Source: JAFEDN01 sp963844565 (GTDB lineage Bacteria; Pseudomonadota; Gammaproteobacteria; Coxiellales; Coxiellaceae). Taken from it: a stretch of DNA of 64,000 nt. The stretch lies in contig CAWJON010000002.1 of NCBI GenBank assembly GCA_963844565.1, positions 186,001 to 250,000 of the forward strand. The letters run 5' to 3'. Within the stretch, counting starts at the first letter, position 1; each line of letters opens with the position of its first letter. Below are positions 46,675 to 54,714 of this stretch, piece by piece. A model generated the notes under the pieces. That model searched no databases. It had not been told where the DNA came from and was given only the letters and a program-made list of their open reading frames with translations. Both the position numbers and the translations under genes were made by a program.

Positions 46675-48465
46675 TCATCCGCCAAAAGGCATTGGCCCGA
46701 GTTGCTCGGCTATGGGACCAAGAACCGCAACTGGCAAAAATAATAAAGCACCTATGATTAATACCGTGGCCAGCAACAAAAGTGCAAAAGTAAACGTGTC
46801 GTCACGTAAAGTTCCTAAACTGTAAGGACTTGTTTTTTTTGCTCCGAGAAAAGCTGCCATAGCGATCGGTGCAATGATTGGGAAAAAACGGCTTAAAACG
46901 ATAACTATACCGGTGGCAATATCCCAAGCTACGCCTTCAGGAGCTGGATTGGGATTATTATAAAATCCTGAAGTGACACCTAACCCATCAAAAGCTGAAC
47001 CATTGTTAGCCGAGGCTGAAGAAAATTGATAAAGTATTTGGGAAAGACCATGCGCACCTGGGTTGCTAATAGCATTCGCTCCTAGATGAGTTGCGGCAAA
47101 CAAACCAGTCGGCATGAGGATCATCAATGGATGAATTAACATGGCAATAATGGCGAGTTTAACTTCGCGAGCGCCAATTTTTTTGCCTAAATATTCTGGT
47201 GAGCGGCCTACCATCATTCCAGCGATGAAAATTGCGATGATAATATATAGCAACATGTTAATCATGCCCACGCCTTTGCCGCCAAATATGCAGTTTAACC
47301 ACATCCCAACCATAGGTGATAAACCAGCCAGAGGATTAAGGCTGTCAGCTTCTGCATTAACTGCTCCGCAAGTCACATCCGTTGTTAGTGCAGCGAAAGT
47401 AGCTCCAGCGGAAGTTCCGAAGCGTATTTCCTTACCTTCTAAATTGCCTAAATGCTGATCCACAGGCAATGCTGCAATCGCTGGTATTTCCATCTTGAAA
47501 TGTCTGGATGTTGTTTCGGTGAGTTGATATTCTTTAGCAGGATGTTCAGTCAATCCTGGATTGGGTTGCAGTGTGTCGAAATATATCGACCAGATTATTG
47601 TGCCTGCCATTAATCCGAACATCACGGCAAAAATTACCACACCATGACGGATTCGTCTTAGCATACGGCCATACATCAGCACCAATGAAAATGGGAAAAT
47701 CATCATCGCTAAGGTATTGAGAAAGTTAGACAGCGCAGTTGGATTTTCAAATGGATGCGCAGAATTCATCCCAAAAAATCCCCCTCCATTTGTACCCAGC
47801 ATTTTAATAGATTCAAAAGCAGCAACTGGACCGACGCTGATGGTTTGAGGTTTTGCTCCTTCAAGTGTCATGACTGAATAAGCACTTTTGAAAGTCATCG
47901 GACTGCCTTGTTGAAGAAAAATTACTGCCAATACAAAAGCGATAGGCACAAACAGATAAACGACTACTCGCCACATATCTACAAAAAAATTTCCCATCGA
48001 GGCGTCACCACGTAATCCGCGAATAATGGCCGCTAACGCACTAAGCCCAATTGCAGCTGACAAGAAAAGATTGGTGATTGCAAAAAAAATTTGACTAAAA
48101 TTCGATAAATGCACTTCACCAGCATAATGTTGGAGGTCGGTGTTCGTCATGAAAGAAACAACGCTATGAAAAATCGTGCTGGGATAAAGCAAGGTTTTGT
48201 GCATTGGATTGAGTGGCAACCAAGGTTGCAATGACAATATTAAAAATCCAAAAATAAAAAGGAAAGTATTAAATAATAACAAGGAGCCGGTATATTGTTT
48301 CCAATTCTGCGGACCGCTGTTGAGGTGATTTTCGAACCAACCCAGAATCGGTAATGGCTTGTATTTTCCGTCCATAATCCAAGCTAAAAAACTGCTTAAA
48401 GGGATAGCAATAATGGTGGCAGTTAACAGTAATGCAAAAGGGAGTAGCCAAATTTGAACAAACAC
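46675..48465 (-). CDS. kdpA: KdpA, K+-binding channel-like subunit
   Basis: 596 aa with about ten membrane helices; four P-loop/helix repeats of the superfamily of K+ transporters are recognisable, with NTDLQHY and TNGGGFFGMNSAHPFENPT segments typical of KdpA. This subunit binds K+ from the periplasm. The start is a GTG at 48465 directly after the stop of the small kdpF-like frame. First large gene of the kdpFABC operon. Confidence 0.97.
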   Translation of the reverse strand: MFVQIWLLPFALLLTATIIAIPLSSFLAWIMDGKYKPLPILGWFENHLNSGPQNWKQYTGSLLLFNTFLFIFGFLILSLQPWLPLNPMHKTLLYPSTIFHSVVSFMTNTDLQHYAGEVHLSNFSQIFFAITNLFLSAAIGLSALAAIIRGLRGDASMGNFFVDMWRVVVYLFVPIAFVLAVIFLQQGSPMTFKSAYSVMTLEGAKPQTISVGPVAAFESIKMLGTNGGGFFGMNSAHPFENPTALSNFLNTLAMMIFPFSLVLMYGRMLRRIRHGVVIFAVMFGLMAGTIIWSIYFDTLQPNPGLTEHPAKEYQLTETTSRHFKMEIPAIAALPVDQHLGNLEGKEIRFGTSAGATFAALTTDVTCGAVNAEADSLNPLAGLSPMVGMWLNCIFGGKGVGMINMLLYIIIAIFIAGMMVGRSPEYLGKKIGAREVKLAIIAMLIHPLMILMPTGLFAATHLGANAISNPGAHGLSQILYQFSSASANNGSAFDGLGVTSGFYNNPNPAPEGVAWDIATGIVIVLSRFFPIIAPIAMAAFLGAKKTSPYSLGTLRDDTFTFALLLLATVLIIGALLFLPVAVLGPIAEQLGPMPFGG

Positions 48466-48561
48466 TTATATTTTCCCGCATGCCTTTGCGAACAAAAAGC
48501 AAATTCCCATTAATATAATGCCTAAGAGAAACATGGCTGGCAACCAAATATAAAGGTTCAT
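48466..48561 (-). CDS. kdpF: KdpF-like 31-aa membrane peptide
   Basis: A 31-codon frame (MNLYIWLPAMFL, then a single hydrophobic helix, then FAKACGKI) lies immediately upstream of kdpA on the same strand, with AAGGA 6 nt before its ATG. The stop touches the kdpA GTG. KdpF is a small one-helix lipid-like subunit that stabilises the Kdp complex and is always encoded just before kdpA; size, position and hydrophobic profile fit. Sequence identity in this family is low, so the call rests mainly on context. Confidence 0.7.
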   Translation of the reverse strand: MNLYIWLPAMFLLGIILMGICFLFAKACGKI

Positions 48562-48652
48562 AGAGCATCCTTACTCAAAAAAAACCGGTCTTGATTCGGA
48601 TTAGAAATTATCTGCTTGCGGGGGGAGATTGTCAATCTTGCTCACTGGGAAT

Positions 48653-48661
48653 TGCTATAAT
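48653..48661 (+). promoter_or_regulatory. Likely extended -10 promoter for the 48703 operon
   Basis: TGCTATAAT is a perfect extended -10 (TGn plus TATAAT) about 40 bases before the TVP38-family start, which leaves room for a transcript start near 48668 and the AAAGGA ribosome site. TTGTCA at 48629 is 21 bases upstream of the TATAAT, too far for a normal -35, but extended -10 promoters do not need one. The kdp operon promoter must lie on the other strand in the same roughly 140-base gap; I see no clear match for it. Confidence 0.5.
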
Positions 48662-48702
48662 ATAGGTGTATTCTAGAATAGTAATGGGAAGAAAGGAATG
48701 AT

Positions 48703-49422
48703 ATGGATTTTGTAAAAACTGGTTTACGATGGCTGCCATTGGCAATTTTAATTGTATGTTTAATTTTGTTTTTTTATTTTCATCTTTATTCCTACTTCAC
48801 TTTTGCCGAGTTAAAACAACACCGCCAAGCACTATTGCAATGGACAAAGCTGCATTACTTAGAGGTCGTTATTGGATACTTAATTATTTACCAACTGGTG
48901 GCGGCCACCTCCATTCCTGTTTCCTTGTACTTAACCTTGTTGGGAGGTTTTTTATTCGGGATAGTCGCTGGGACAATCTATGTTGTTATCGGTGCGACAT
49001 TAGGTTCTATTTGGTTATTTTTGGCGGTGAACACTGCATTAGGTGATTTCTTTGCTCGTCGTTCAAAAAAATGGATCGGTAAAATGAGACAAGGTTTCGT
49101 CGACAACGCGGCTAGTTATCTTTTAGTCTTGCGCTTAATCCCGATATTTCCATTTTGGGTGATTAACTTTGTTGCAGCTTTCTTGGGAGTCCCTTTAAAG
49201 ACATTTTTTTGGACGACACTTATCGGTATTATCCCTGGATCTTTAGTCTACGTTGCGCTAGGTAATAGTCTTGGCCGAATTTTGGATGCGGGTCAAACAC
49301 CTCAACTTAACGTTATTTTTAAGCCTTTTATTCTCATTCCTTTATTAGCGTTAGCTGTGCTTTCATTACTGCCGGTTATTTATAATCATTTTAGGACCAG
49401 ATCTCATGAAAAACACGATTAA
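48703..49422 (+). CDS. TVP38/TMEM64 (DedA-superfamily) membrane protein
   Basis: 239 aa with about five hydrophobic segments. The family core is visible: LLGGFLFGIVAGTIYVVIGA, LRLIPIFPFWVINFVAAFLG (the F-P-x-x-x-x-N signature region) and TLIGIIPGSLVYVALGN. These proteins are thought to move lipids or support envelope homeostasis. The final 17 bases overlap the start of the disulfide reductase gene, so the two are translationally coupled, a pairing often seen in bacteria. Promoter with extended -10 at 48653. Confidence 0.88.
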   Translation: MDFVKTGLRWLPLAILIVCLILFFYFHLYSYFTFAELKQHRQALLQWTKLHYLEVVIGYLIIYQLVAATSIPVSLYLTLLGGFLFGIVAGTIYVVIGATLGSIWLFLAVNTALGDFFARRSKKWIGKMRQGFVDNAASYLLVLRLIPIFPFWVINFVAAFLGVPLKTFFWTTLIGIIPGSLVYVALGNSLGRILDAGQTPQLNVIFKPFILIPLLALAVLSLLPVIYNHFRTRSHEKHD

Positions 49423-50803
49423 AGTAGATATCTGTATTCTGGGCGCAGGATCGGCAGGTTTAAGTGTAGCGGTGGCTGCTGTGCAGATGGGCGCCCGTGT
49501 TGTATTGATTGAAGCGGGAAAAATGGGTGGGGATTGCTTAAACTATGGTTGTGTGCCCTCTAAATCTCTAATATCGCTTGCTAACCAGGCATATGCCACG
49601 GCAACTCAATCGCCAGTAAATATGCTAAACATTATGCGTCATGTGCAAAGCGTAATTGATACGCTTGCACCGAACGATTCAGTGGAACGCTTTGAAAAAT
49701 TGGGCGTTAAAGTCATAAAAGCTATGGCCTGTTTCAAAGATAAAAACACCGTCTTTGCAAATGGACAAAACATTAGGGCGCGACGCTTTGTTATTGCGAC
49801 CGGTTCGTCGCCGGTTATACCTGATATTCCAGGGATAGAAACCGTTCCTTTTTATACGAATGAAACCATTTTCCAGTTAACTGAAAATCCCAAACATTTA
49901 ATTATTTTAGGCGGTGGTCCTATTGGTTGTGAATTGGGGCAAGCTTTTCTGCGACTTGGCGTAAAGGTAACTCTGCTGGAAAGAAGATCGATTTTAGCTA
50001 AAGACGAGCCGGATTTGGTAAATATTTTACGTCAACAATTAGTGCAAGAGGGACTATGTTTGTATGAAGGCATTAAAATACTGGCTTTAAAGCAAGGGGA
50101 TCATGGCGTTGAAGTTATTATCGAGAAAGAAGGTATCGAGCAAATCCTGCAAGGTTCACATCTACTCGTTGCAACTGGCCGAAAAATAAATGTAGAGCAT
50201 TTAAATCTGCCAGCTGCAGCGGTGGCGTTCACCAACAGAGGCATTCAGGTGGATAAACACCTTCGCACCACCAATCGTCATATTTATGCGATTGGTGATG
50301 TGATTGACGGTTACCAATTTACCCACATCGGTAATTACCAGGCTGGAATTGTTATTCGTAACATTTTATTCCGTTTAGGCGCAAAAGTGAATTATATGGC
50401 AATACCCTGGGTTACCTACACCGATCCAGAATTAGCCCATGTGGGATTACTTGAATCGGAGGCTTTGCGGCAAGATCCGAAGATGAAGATTTTAAGCTGG
50501 AATTTTAATGAAAATGATCGTGCGCAAATAGAGGGAAAAACCATTGGAAAAATAACTGTAATTACTAACAGACGAGGTGTTGTACTTGGTGTTAGCATTT
50601 TAGGAGCACATGCAGGCGAGTTATTATTACCTTGGATCATTTTAGTCAATGAAAAGAAAAAAATCCGCAGTATGGCGAGTCTTATTGTTCCCTATCCCAC
50701 GTTTAGCGAAATCAGTAAACGCGTAGCCGCTGAATATTATACCCCTATTTTGTTTTCTAAACGCACACGTTGGCTGGTTCGATTACTGGGTTTGCTGGGA
50801 TGA
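49406..50803 (+). CDS. FAD-dependent pyridine nucleotide-disulfide oxidoreductase
   Basis: 465 aa. ILGAGSAGLSVAVAAVQMGA binds FAD, GGDCLNYGCVPSKSLI contains the redox-active CxxxxC, LGGGPIGCELGQAFLRLG binds NAD(P)H, and YAIGDVIDG is the second FAD motif. The family includes dihydrolipoyl dehydrogenase and mercuric reductase. A C-terminal extension (about 445-465, KRTRWLVRLLGLLG) is basic and hydrophobic. It lacks the lipoamide dehydrogenase partner genes and is coupled to a TVP38 membrane protein, so a membrane-linked redox role is likelier than a role in 2-oxoacid dehydrogenases. The natural substrate is unknown. Confidence 0.88.
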   Translation: MKNTIKVDICILGAGSAGLSVAVAAVQMGARVVLIEAGKMGGDCLNYGCVPSKSLISLANQAYATATQSPVNMLNIMRHVQSVIDTLAPNDSVERFEKLGVKVIKAMACFKDKNTVFANGQNIRARRFVIATGSSPVIPDIPGIETVPFYTNETIFQLTENPKHLIILGGGPIGCELGQAFLRLGVKVTLLERRSILAKDEPDLVNILRQQLVQEGLCLYEGIKILALKQGDHGVEVIIEKEGIEQILQGSHLLVATGRKINVEHLNLPAAAVAFTNRGIQVDKHLRTTNRHIYAIGDVIDGYQFTHIGNYQAGIVIRNILFRLGAKVNYMAIPWVTYTDPELAHVGLLESEALRQDPKMKILSWNFNENDRAQIEGKTIGKITVITNRRGVVLGVSILGAHAGELLLPWIILVNEKKKIRSMASLIVPYPTFSEISKRVAAEYYTPILFSKRTRWLVRLLGLLG

Positions 50804-50814
50804 GGCTTTTATAC

Positions 50815-50844
50815 CAGCAATTTCCGCTTCAGCGGGAATTGCTG
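50815..50844 (+). terminator. Hairpin after the disulfide reductase gene, possible terminator
   Basis: CAGCAATTTCCGCT and AGCGGGAATTGCTG form a 14-bp stem with one G-U-type mismatch and a 2-base loop, 12 bases after the reductase stop. It is followed by CTTTTATATTC, a weak T-rich tail. It could end most transcripts of the TVP38/reductase operon, with msrA read from its own or read-through transcription. Confidence 0.5.
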
Positions 50845-50864
50845 CTTTTATATTCTTTGGGTTG

Positions 50865-50978
50865 ATGATTTGGTTTCCAGGATATACAATTAAGTTAGCT
50901 ATTTTATTTACCGGTTTTACGCTTTGGACAGCTTTTATTCGAATTAAACAATTTGCGGATTCTAAAGGATTAGATTGA
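50865..50978 (+). CDS. Possible 37-aa membrane peptide upstream of msrA
   Basis: From an ATG at 50865, MIWFPGYTIKLAILF, then a hydrophobic stretch and RIKQFADSKGLD, ending at TGA 50976-50978, which overlaps the msrA ATG by one base. The stop/start overlap hints at translational coupling. No strong ribosome site precedes the ATG, and the frame continues open upstream into the hairpin without a better start. It may be a real small membrane protein or chance. Confidence 0.3.
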   Translation: MIWFPGYTIKLAILFTGFTLWTAFIRIKQFADSKGLD

Positions 50979-51547
50979 TGATGAAATATATGGTTTTTTT
51001 CTTATTCTTGGTGGTGAGTAATTTTGCGCAGGCCAATACCGAAGAAGCTGTTTTTGCCGGCGGTTGTTTTTGGTGTTTACAGGCTGATTTTGATAAATTG
51101 CCTGGAGTAATTTCAACTCAAGCCGGTTATGACGGCGGTGAAGAACCCAATCCCACTTATGAGACAGTTTCCGCAGGTTCAACGCATTATGCCGAATCCG
51201 TTAAAGTTGAGTATGATAGCGATAAACTGAGTTATGAAAATTTACTCGATTATTTTTGGCATCATATCGACCCTACAGTTAAGGATCAACAATTTTGTGA
51301 TAAAGGACGTCAATATCGAAGTGCAATATTTTATTTGAACGATCAGCAAAAGCAGTTAGCAGAAGACTCGCTAAACAAATTAAAGCAACGTTTTCCGGCG
51401 ATCTATACTGAAATTGCCCCCTCGACAAAATTTTATCCTGCTGAAGATTATCATCAAAAATATTATGTAAAAAATCCAGTTCGCTATAAATATTATCGTT
51501 GGAATTGTGGCCGTGATGCTCGCGTTAAGGAGGTTTGGCATGAATAA
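50978..51547 (+). CDS. msrA: Exported peptide methionine sulfoxide reductase MsrA
   Basis: 189 aa. A signal peptide (MVFFLFLVVSNFAQA) sends it to the periplasm. GGCFWC contains the catalytic Cys (C30 by this start), and YDGGEEPNPTYETVS and GRQYRSAIFY are family motifs. It repairs S-form methionine sulfoxide in proteins. I choose the ATG at 50978 since AAGGA lies 9 nt upstream; a TTG at 50975 is also open. The last 8 bases overlap the start of msrB, giving a coupled pair. Most MsrA proteins are cytosolic, so export is notable. Confidence 0.93.
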   Translation: MMKYMVFFLFLVVSNFAQANTEEAVFAGGCFWCLQADFDKLPGVISTQAGYDGGEEPNPTYETVSAGSTHYAESVKVEYDSDKLSYENLLDYFWHHIDPTVKDQQFCDKGRQYRSAIFYLNDQQKQLAEDSLNKLKQRFPAIYTEIAPSTKFYPAEDYHQKYYVKNPVRYKYYRWNCGRDARVKEVWHE

Positions 51548-52079
51548 TTATAAAAAATGGGCAGTTTTAGCGTTATTACCTTGTTGGTTCATCGGCTTGG
51601 CGTCTGCGGCGCCCAATAATGAACAGTATAAAAATTTTAATAAAGCCGAACGCCTAAAGCAATTAACGCCTTTACAATATGATGTCACTCAAAAAGGCGC
51701 TACCGAAAAGGCTTTTGATAATCCCTATTGGAATAACAAAGAGCCAGGTATTTATGTGGACATTGTCTCTGGTGAACCATTATTTAGCTCAACAGATAAA
51801 TATGACGCGGGAACCGGCTGGCCGAGTTTTACTAAACCGATTGATGATTCTTATGTGGTCCTCAAGCCTGAGCATCATATCTTTACGCCTGATGAAGTCG
51901 AAGTTAAGTCAAAATACGCCGACTCGCACCTGGGTGGTTTATTTAATGACGGGCCGCCGCCCACTGGGAAACGCTATTGTTTAGATTCCGCTGCGTTGAA
52001 ATTTATTCCCGCTGCAGATTTAGATAAAGCTGGGTATTCTCAATATAAATACTTATTTGAAAAACAAAATAATCCTTAA
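51540..52079 (+). CDS. msrB: Exported peptide methionine sulfoxide reductase MsrB
   Basis: 179 aa. The signal-like N-terminus NNYKKWAVLALLPCWFIGL ending ASAA suggests export. GTGWPSFTKPI and the catalytic RYCLDSAALKF (C147) are family motifs. The zinc-binding CxxC pairs usual in MsrB are replaced (YVDIVSGEPLF where YxCxxCGxPLF is expected), so this is the zinc-free type. It repairs R-form methionine sulfoxide and complements MsrA. I choose the ATG at 51540 because AAGGAGG lies 6 nt upstream; it overlaps the msrA stop by 8 bases. Ends with a 4-base convergent overlap with the DsbA-like gene. Confidence 0.93.
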   Translation: MNNYKKWAVLALLPCWFIGLASAAPNNEQYKNFNKAERLKQLTPLQYDVTQKGATEKAFDNPYWNNKEPGIYVDIVSGEPLFSSTDKYDAGTGWPSFTKPIDDSYVVLKPEHHIFTPDEVEVKSKYADSHLGGLFNDGPPPTGKRYCLDSAALKFIPAADLDKAGYSQYKYLFEKQNNP

Positions 52080-52597
52080 GTCAAATAGCTGTTGATTATC
52101 GCTACCATTTCTTCAAATGGTAATACGCCGATATATCGTTTACCATTGACAAAGAATGTCGGCGTTCCGTTGACCCCGCTGTAAACACCACTCATAAAAT
52201 CACTTTTAATTTTTTCTCTGTACTTACCAGTTTCTAACACATTCTTTAAATCTTTTTCGGGAAGCTTTAATTCTTTGGCCAAATCAAAGAATAGCGGCAA
52301 ACTTAATGATTGCTGATTCTCATAAATAAGTTCATGCATTTGCCAAAATTTCCCGTGTTCATTAGCAAATTCTGCTGTTTGGGCGGCAGCTTCGGCAAAA
52401 GGATGAACTTCTGTCAGCGGAAAGTGTCGAAATACAAATCTCAGCGAGTCACCAAAATGCTTTTCTATCAATTTAACAATGTGAAAAGCTTGCCCACACA
52501 TGGGACATTCAAAGTCACCATATTCTATCAGCGTGACAGGGGCGTTTTTATTGCCGAGGATATGATCTTCCTCGTTGACAGGTTTTAAAACTGACAT
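52076..52597 (-). CDS. DsbA-family thioredoxin-fold protein (cytosolic)
   Basis: 173 aa. GDFECPMCGQ has the CxxC redox pair (C31, C34), and VNGTPTFFVNG carries the cis-Pro and end of the fold, as in DsbA/FrnE-like proteins. There is no signal peptide, so it stays in the cytosol, unlike classical DsbA. Short versions of this type occur next to peroxiredoxins, which fits: the next gene upstream on this strand is an AhpC/TSA peroxiredoxin 15 bases away, so it may serve as its reductase partner. The role is inferred. Confidence 0.87.
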   Translation of the reverse strand: MSVLKPVNEEDHILGNKNAPVTLIEYGDFECPMCGQAFHIVKLIEKHFGDSLRFVFRHFPLTEVHPFAEAAAQTAEFANEHGKFWQMHELIYENQQSLSLPLFFDLAKELKLPEKDLKNVLETGKYREKIKSDFMSGVYSGVNGTPTFFVNGKRYIGVLPFEEMVAIINSYLT

Positions 52598-52612
52598 GTT
52601 AATTCTCCTTAT

Positions 52613-53080
52613 TTAACGAAGCAAATTTTTTAATGCTTCTAATACACCATCTGCACCCGGGTTTTCACCAACCGGAGAGAGATAACTCCATCGAATTATT
52701 CCATCTTTATCAATGACGAATAAAGCCCGCTCACAAGTCCCATCTTTTTCACGATAAACGCCATACTGTTTTGCAACCCCGCCTTTGGGTTCAAAGTCAG
52801 CTAATAATGGAAAGTGTAACCTCCGGCTTTTAGTGAAGGCGTTATGACACCAAACGCCGTCCACAGATATTCCAGCCAACTCCGCGCCAAATCGGCGAAA
52901 TTCTGGCAGGATTTCATTGAATAAAGCCATTTCATCGCTGCAGACTGGGCTCCAATCCGCTGGATAATAAACTAGAATTACTGGTTTACCTTTTAGTTCA
53001 GTTAAACTAAGTGTTTGATCAGCAGTGACATGTAGCGTGAAATCAGGGGCGGTAGTGCCTGGAGATAAAATTTTTGACAT
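52613..53080 (-). CDS. AhpC/TSA-family peroxiredoxin
   Basis: 155 aa. The peroxidatic Cys is in PADWSPVCSDEMALF, within a thioredoxin-like fold (VILVYYPADW, GISVDG). It reduces peroxides using thiols. A second Cys at CERALFVIDKDG could act as resolving Cys. AAGGAAG lies 7 nt before the ATG. It is followed by the DsbA-like gene on the same strand with a 15-base gap. Its start overlaps the decayed remnant of an alpha/beta hydrolase frame that runs through from 53472. Confidence 0.9.
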   Translation of the reverse strand: MSKILSPGTTAPDFTLHVTADQTLSLTELKGKPVILVYYPADWSPVCSDEMALFNEILPEFRRFGAELAGISVDGVWCHNAFTKSRRLHFPLLADFEPKGGVAKQYGVYREKDGTCERALFVIDKDGIIRWSYLSPVGENPGADGVLEALKNLLR

Positions 53081-53121
53081 AGATTCTTCCTTAGTATTTT
53101 CAATGCTTCAACCATTCTAAC

Positions 53122-53472
53122 CACGGCTCCAATCAATACGACTTTAGCAACCCTCTTGGTGCCGTGGCGTCCCAGATAACGTACCACTTCCCCTCCGCCG
53201 GTCGAATGTCCGATCAGGGTAATTTTTTTTAAGTCTAAATGTTCAATTAAAGCGGCAAGGTCATCCGCGTAAGTGTCCATGTCATTGCCATTCCAAGGCT
53301 GGCTAGAGCGCCCGTGTCCTCGACGATCCTGGGCTATACAACGATAACCATTTGAAGCTAAAAAAAACATTTGATCTTCGAAGGCGTCTGCAGAAAGCGG
53401 CCATCCATGACTAAAAACAACCGGTTGACCCTTTCCCCAATCTTTAAAATACATTTCAGAGAAATAACCCAT
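53122..53472 (-). pseudogene. Truncated alpha/beta hydrolase (chloroperoxidase type)
   Basis: From an ATG at 53472 with AGGAG 7 nt upstream, MGYFSEMYFKDWGKGQPVVF, HGWPLSADAFEDQ and QDRRGHGRSSQPW lead to IGHSTGGGEV (nucleophile Ser) and VVLIGAV. This is the non-haem chloroperoxidase/esterase family, of about 275 aa. Homology stops after about 117 residues, so the Asp and His of the catalytic triad are gone; the open frame runs on into the peroxiredoxin gene as unrelated sequence. A deletion joined the stump to the peroxiredoxin upstream region. Confidence 0.72.
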
Positions 53473-53580
53473 ATCCTGCTCCTTTTGAAAATGGCTATTT
53501 CTAAAATCTAGCATATAAAAGACATATTGGCTAAAGTAACTGCGTTGATTTTTTCTATATGCTCAGCATACAATACCGTC

Positions 53581-54627
53581 ATGATTAAGGTTGGTATTGT
53601 CGGTTATGGATTCGCTGGGCGTGGATTGCACCGCTATTTGGTGGAAAGGACCAAAGGTTTGCAATTGGTTGCAATTGTTTCCTCAAGTTTGGAAAAGCGC
53701 GAGCAAATCAATCGAGAAAATCAACAACACATAAAGACTTATTCCAGTTTAGATCAATTACTGGCAGAAAAAGCAATTGAATTAGTAATAATTGCCACGC
53801 CGCATTCTTTACATGCCGAGCAAGCCATTGCGGTAATGAATGCGGGCAAACACTGTGTTGTCGATAAAGTCATGTGCATGACGGTTCAAGAAGCGGATGC
53901 CATGATTGAAGCCGCAAAACGTAATCAGGTATTGTTATCGGTATTCCAGAATCGGCGGTGGGATTGGGATTTTTTAACCGTCCAAAAAGCTTTACAAGCT
54001 GGGTTTATTGGGGAACCTTTTCGTTTTGAATCCAAAGTGAGCCGATACCGAGCGCCGCAACAAAACTGGCGCACGCATAAAGCCACTATGGGCGGCATAC
54101 TCTTCGATTGGGGGCCGCATTTAATTGATCAAGCGCTGCAATTAGTCCCGGCTGAAGTTTGTGAAGTATATTGCAATATTTCTAATCGACATTGGGAGAT
54201 TGACATTGGTACACATTGCCAATTAATTTTAAAATTTTCCAATGATGTCATCTTTGAAATTGAAATAAGTTATTTATGCCATACTAAGAGACCACGATGG
54301 ACGGTGTTGGGCACCGTAGGTGCTTTAACAAAATATGGTTTGGACCCACAAGAAGCCGCTATACTTTCCGGAAACTTAGATGCAGCAGCAGAAGATCCAG
54401 CAAACAAGATGCAAATAGAATATGAAAAAAATGGAGTGTCTCAGCACTTAGAGTTTGAAAGCATCCATGGATCCTGGCAAAATTATTACGAAAATATCGT
54501 AGACGTTTTAAATAGACAAGCTGAATTGATAGTTAAGCCCGATGAAATAAAGCGGCAAATTAAAATTATAGACGCTGCTATGCAATCGGCCTCGTCAGGA
54601 CAACGTGTAAGTTTCCCCTTTCTGTAA
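53581..54627 (+). CDS. Gfo/Idh/MocA-family oxidoreductase
   Basis: About 348 aa. The Rossmann N-terminus VGIVGYGFAGRG binds NAD(P), and the family EKPxxxx-like segment is VDKVMCMTVQEADAM, with Asp-Lys for Glu-Lys. The second domain has FRFESKVSRYR and GGILFDWGPHLIDQALQL, in which the conserved H acts near the substrate. Substrates in this family are sugars or inositol-like compounds; none can be chosen here. I choose the ATG at 53581 over an earlier one at 53527, since this places the GYGFAG motif at the usual position. Ends at a strong bidirectional terminator. Confidence 0.9.
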   Translation: MIKVGIVGYGFAGRGLHRYLVERTKGLQLVAIVSSSLEKREQINRENQQHIKTYSSLDQLLAEKAIELVIIATPHSLHAEQAIAVMNAGKHCVVDKVMCMTVQEADAMIEAAKRNQVLLSVFQNRRWDWDFLTVQKALQAGFIGEPFRFESKVSRYRAPQQNWRTHKATMGGILFDWGPHLIDQALQLVPAEVCEVYCNISNRHWEIDIGTHCQLILKFSNDVIFEIEISYLCHTKRPRWTVLGTVGALTKYGLDPQEAAILSGNLDAAAEDPANKMQIEYEKNGVSQHLEFESIHGSWQNYYENIVDVLNRQAELIVKPDEIKRQIKIIDAAMQSASSGQRVSFPFL

Positions 54628-54675
54628 AAAACAAGAACAAAGAAAATTGATGAGTTGAAAACAATTTTTATCGTT

Positions 54676-54714
54676 AAGTCTCGGTGAAGTTATTTCACCG
54701 AGACTTTGTTTTAT
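54676..54714. terminator. Bidirectional rho-independent terminator
   Basis: AAGTCTCGGTGAA and TTCACCGAGACTT form a perfect 13-bp stem with loop GTTAT (54676-54706), followed on the plus strand by TGTTTTAT. On the minus strand, the RNA end has AACGATAAAAATTG, a weaker tail. It lies between convergent genes (53581 gene and 54714 permease) and can serve both. Confidence 0.88.
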
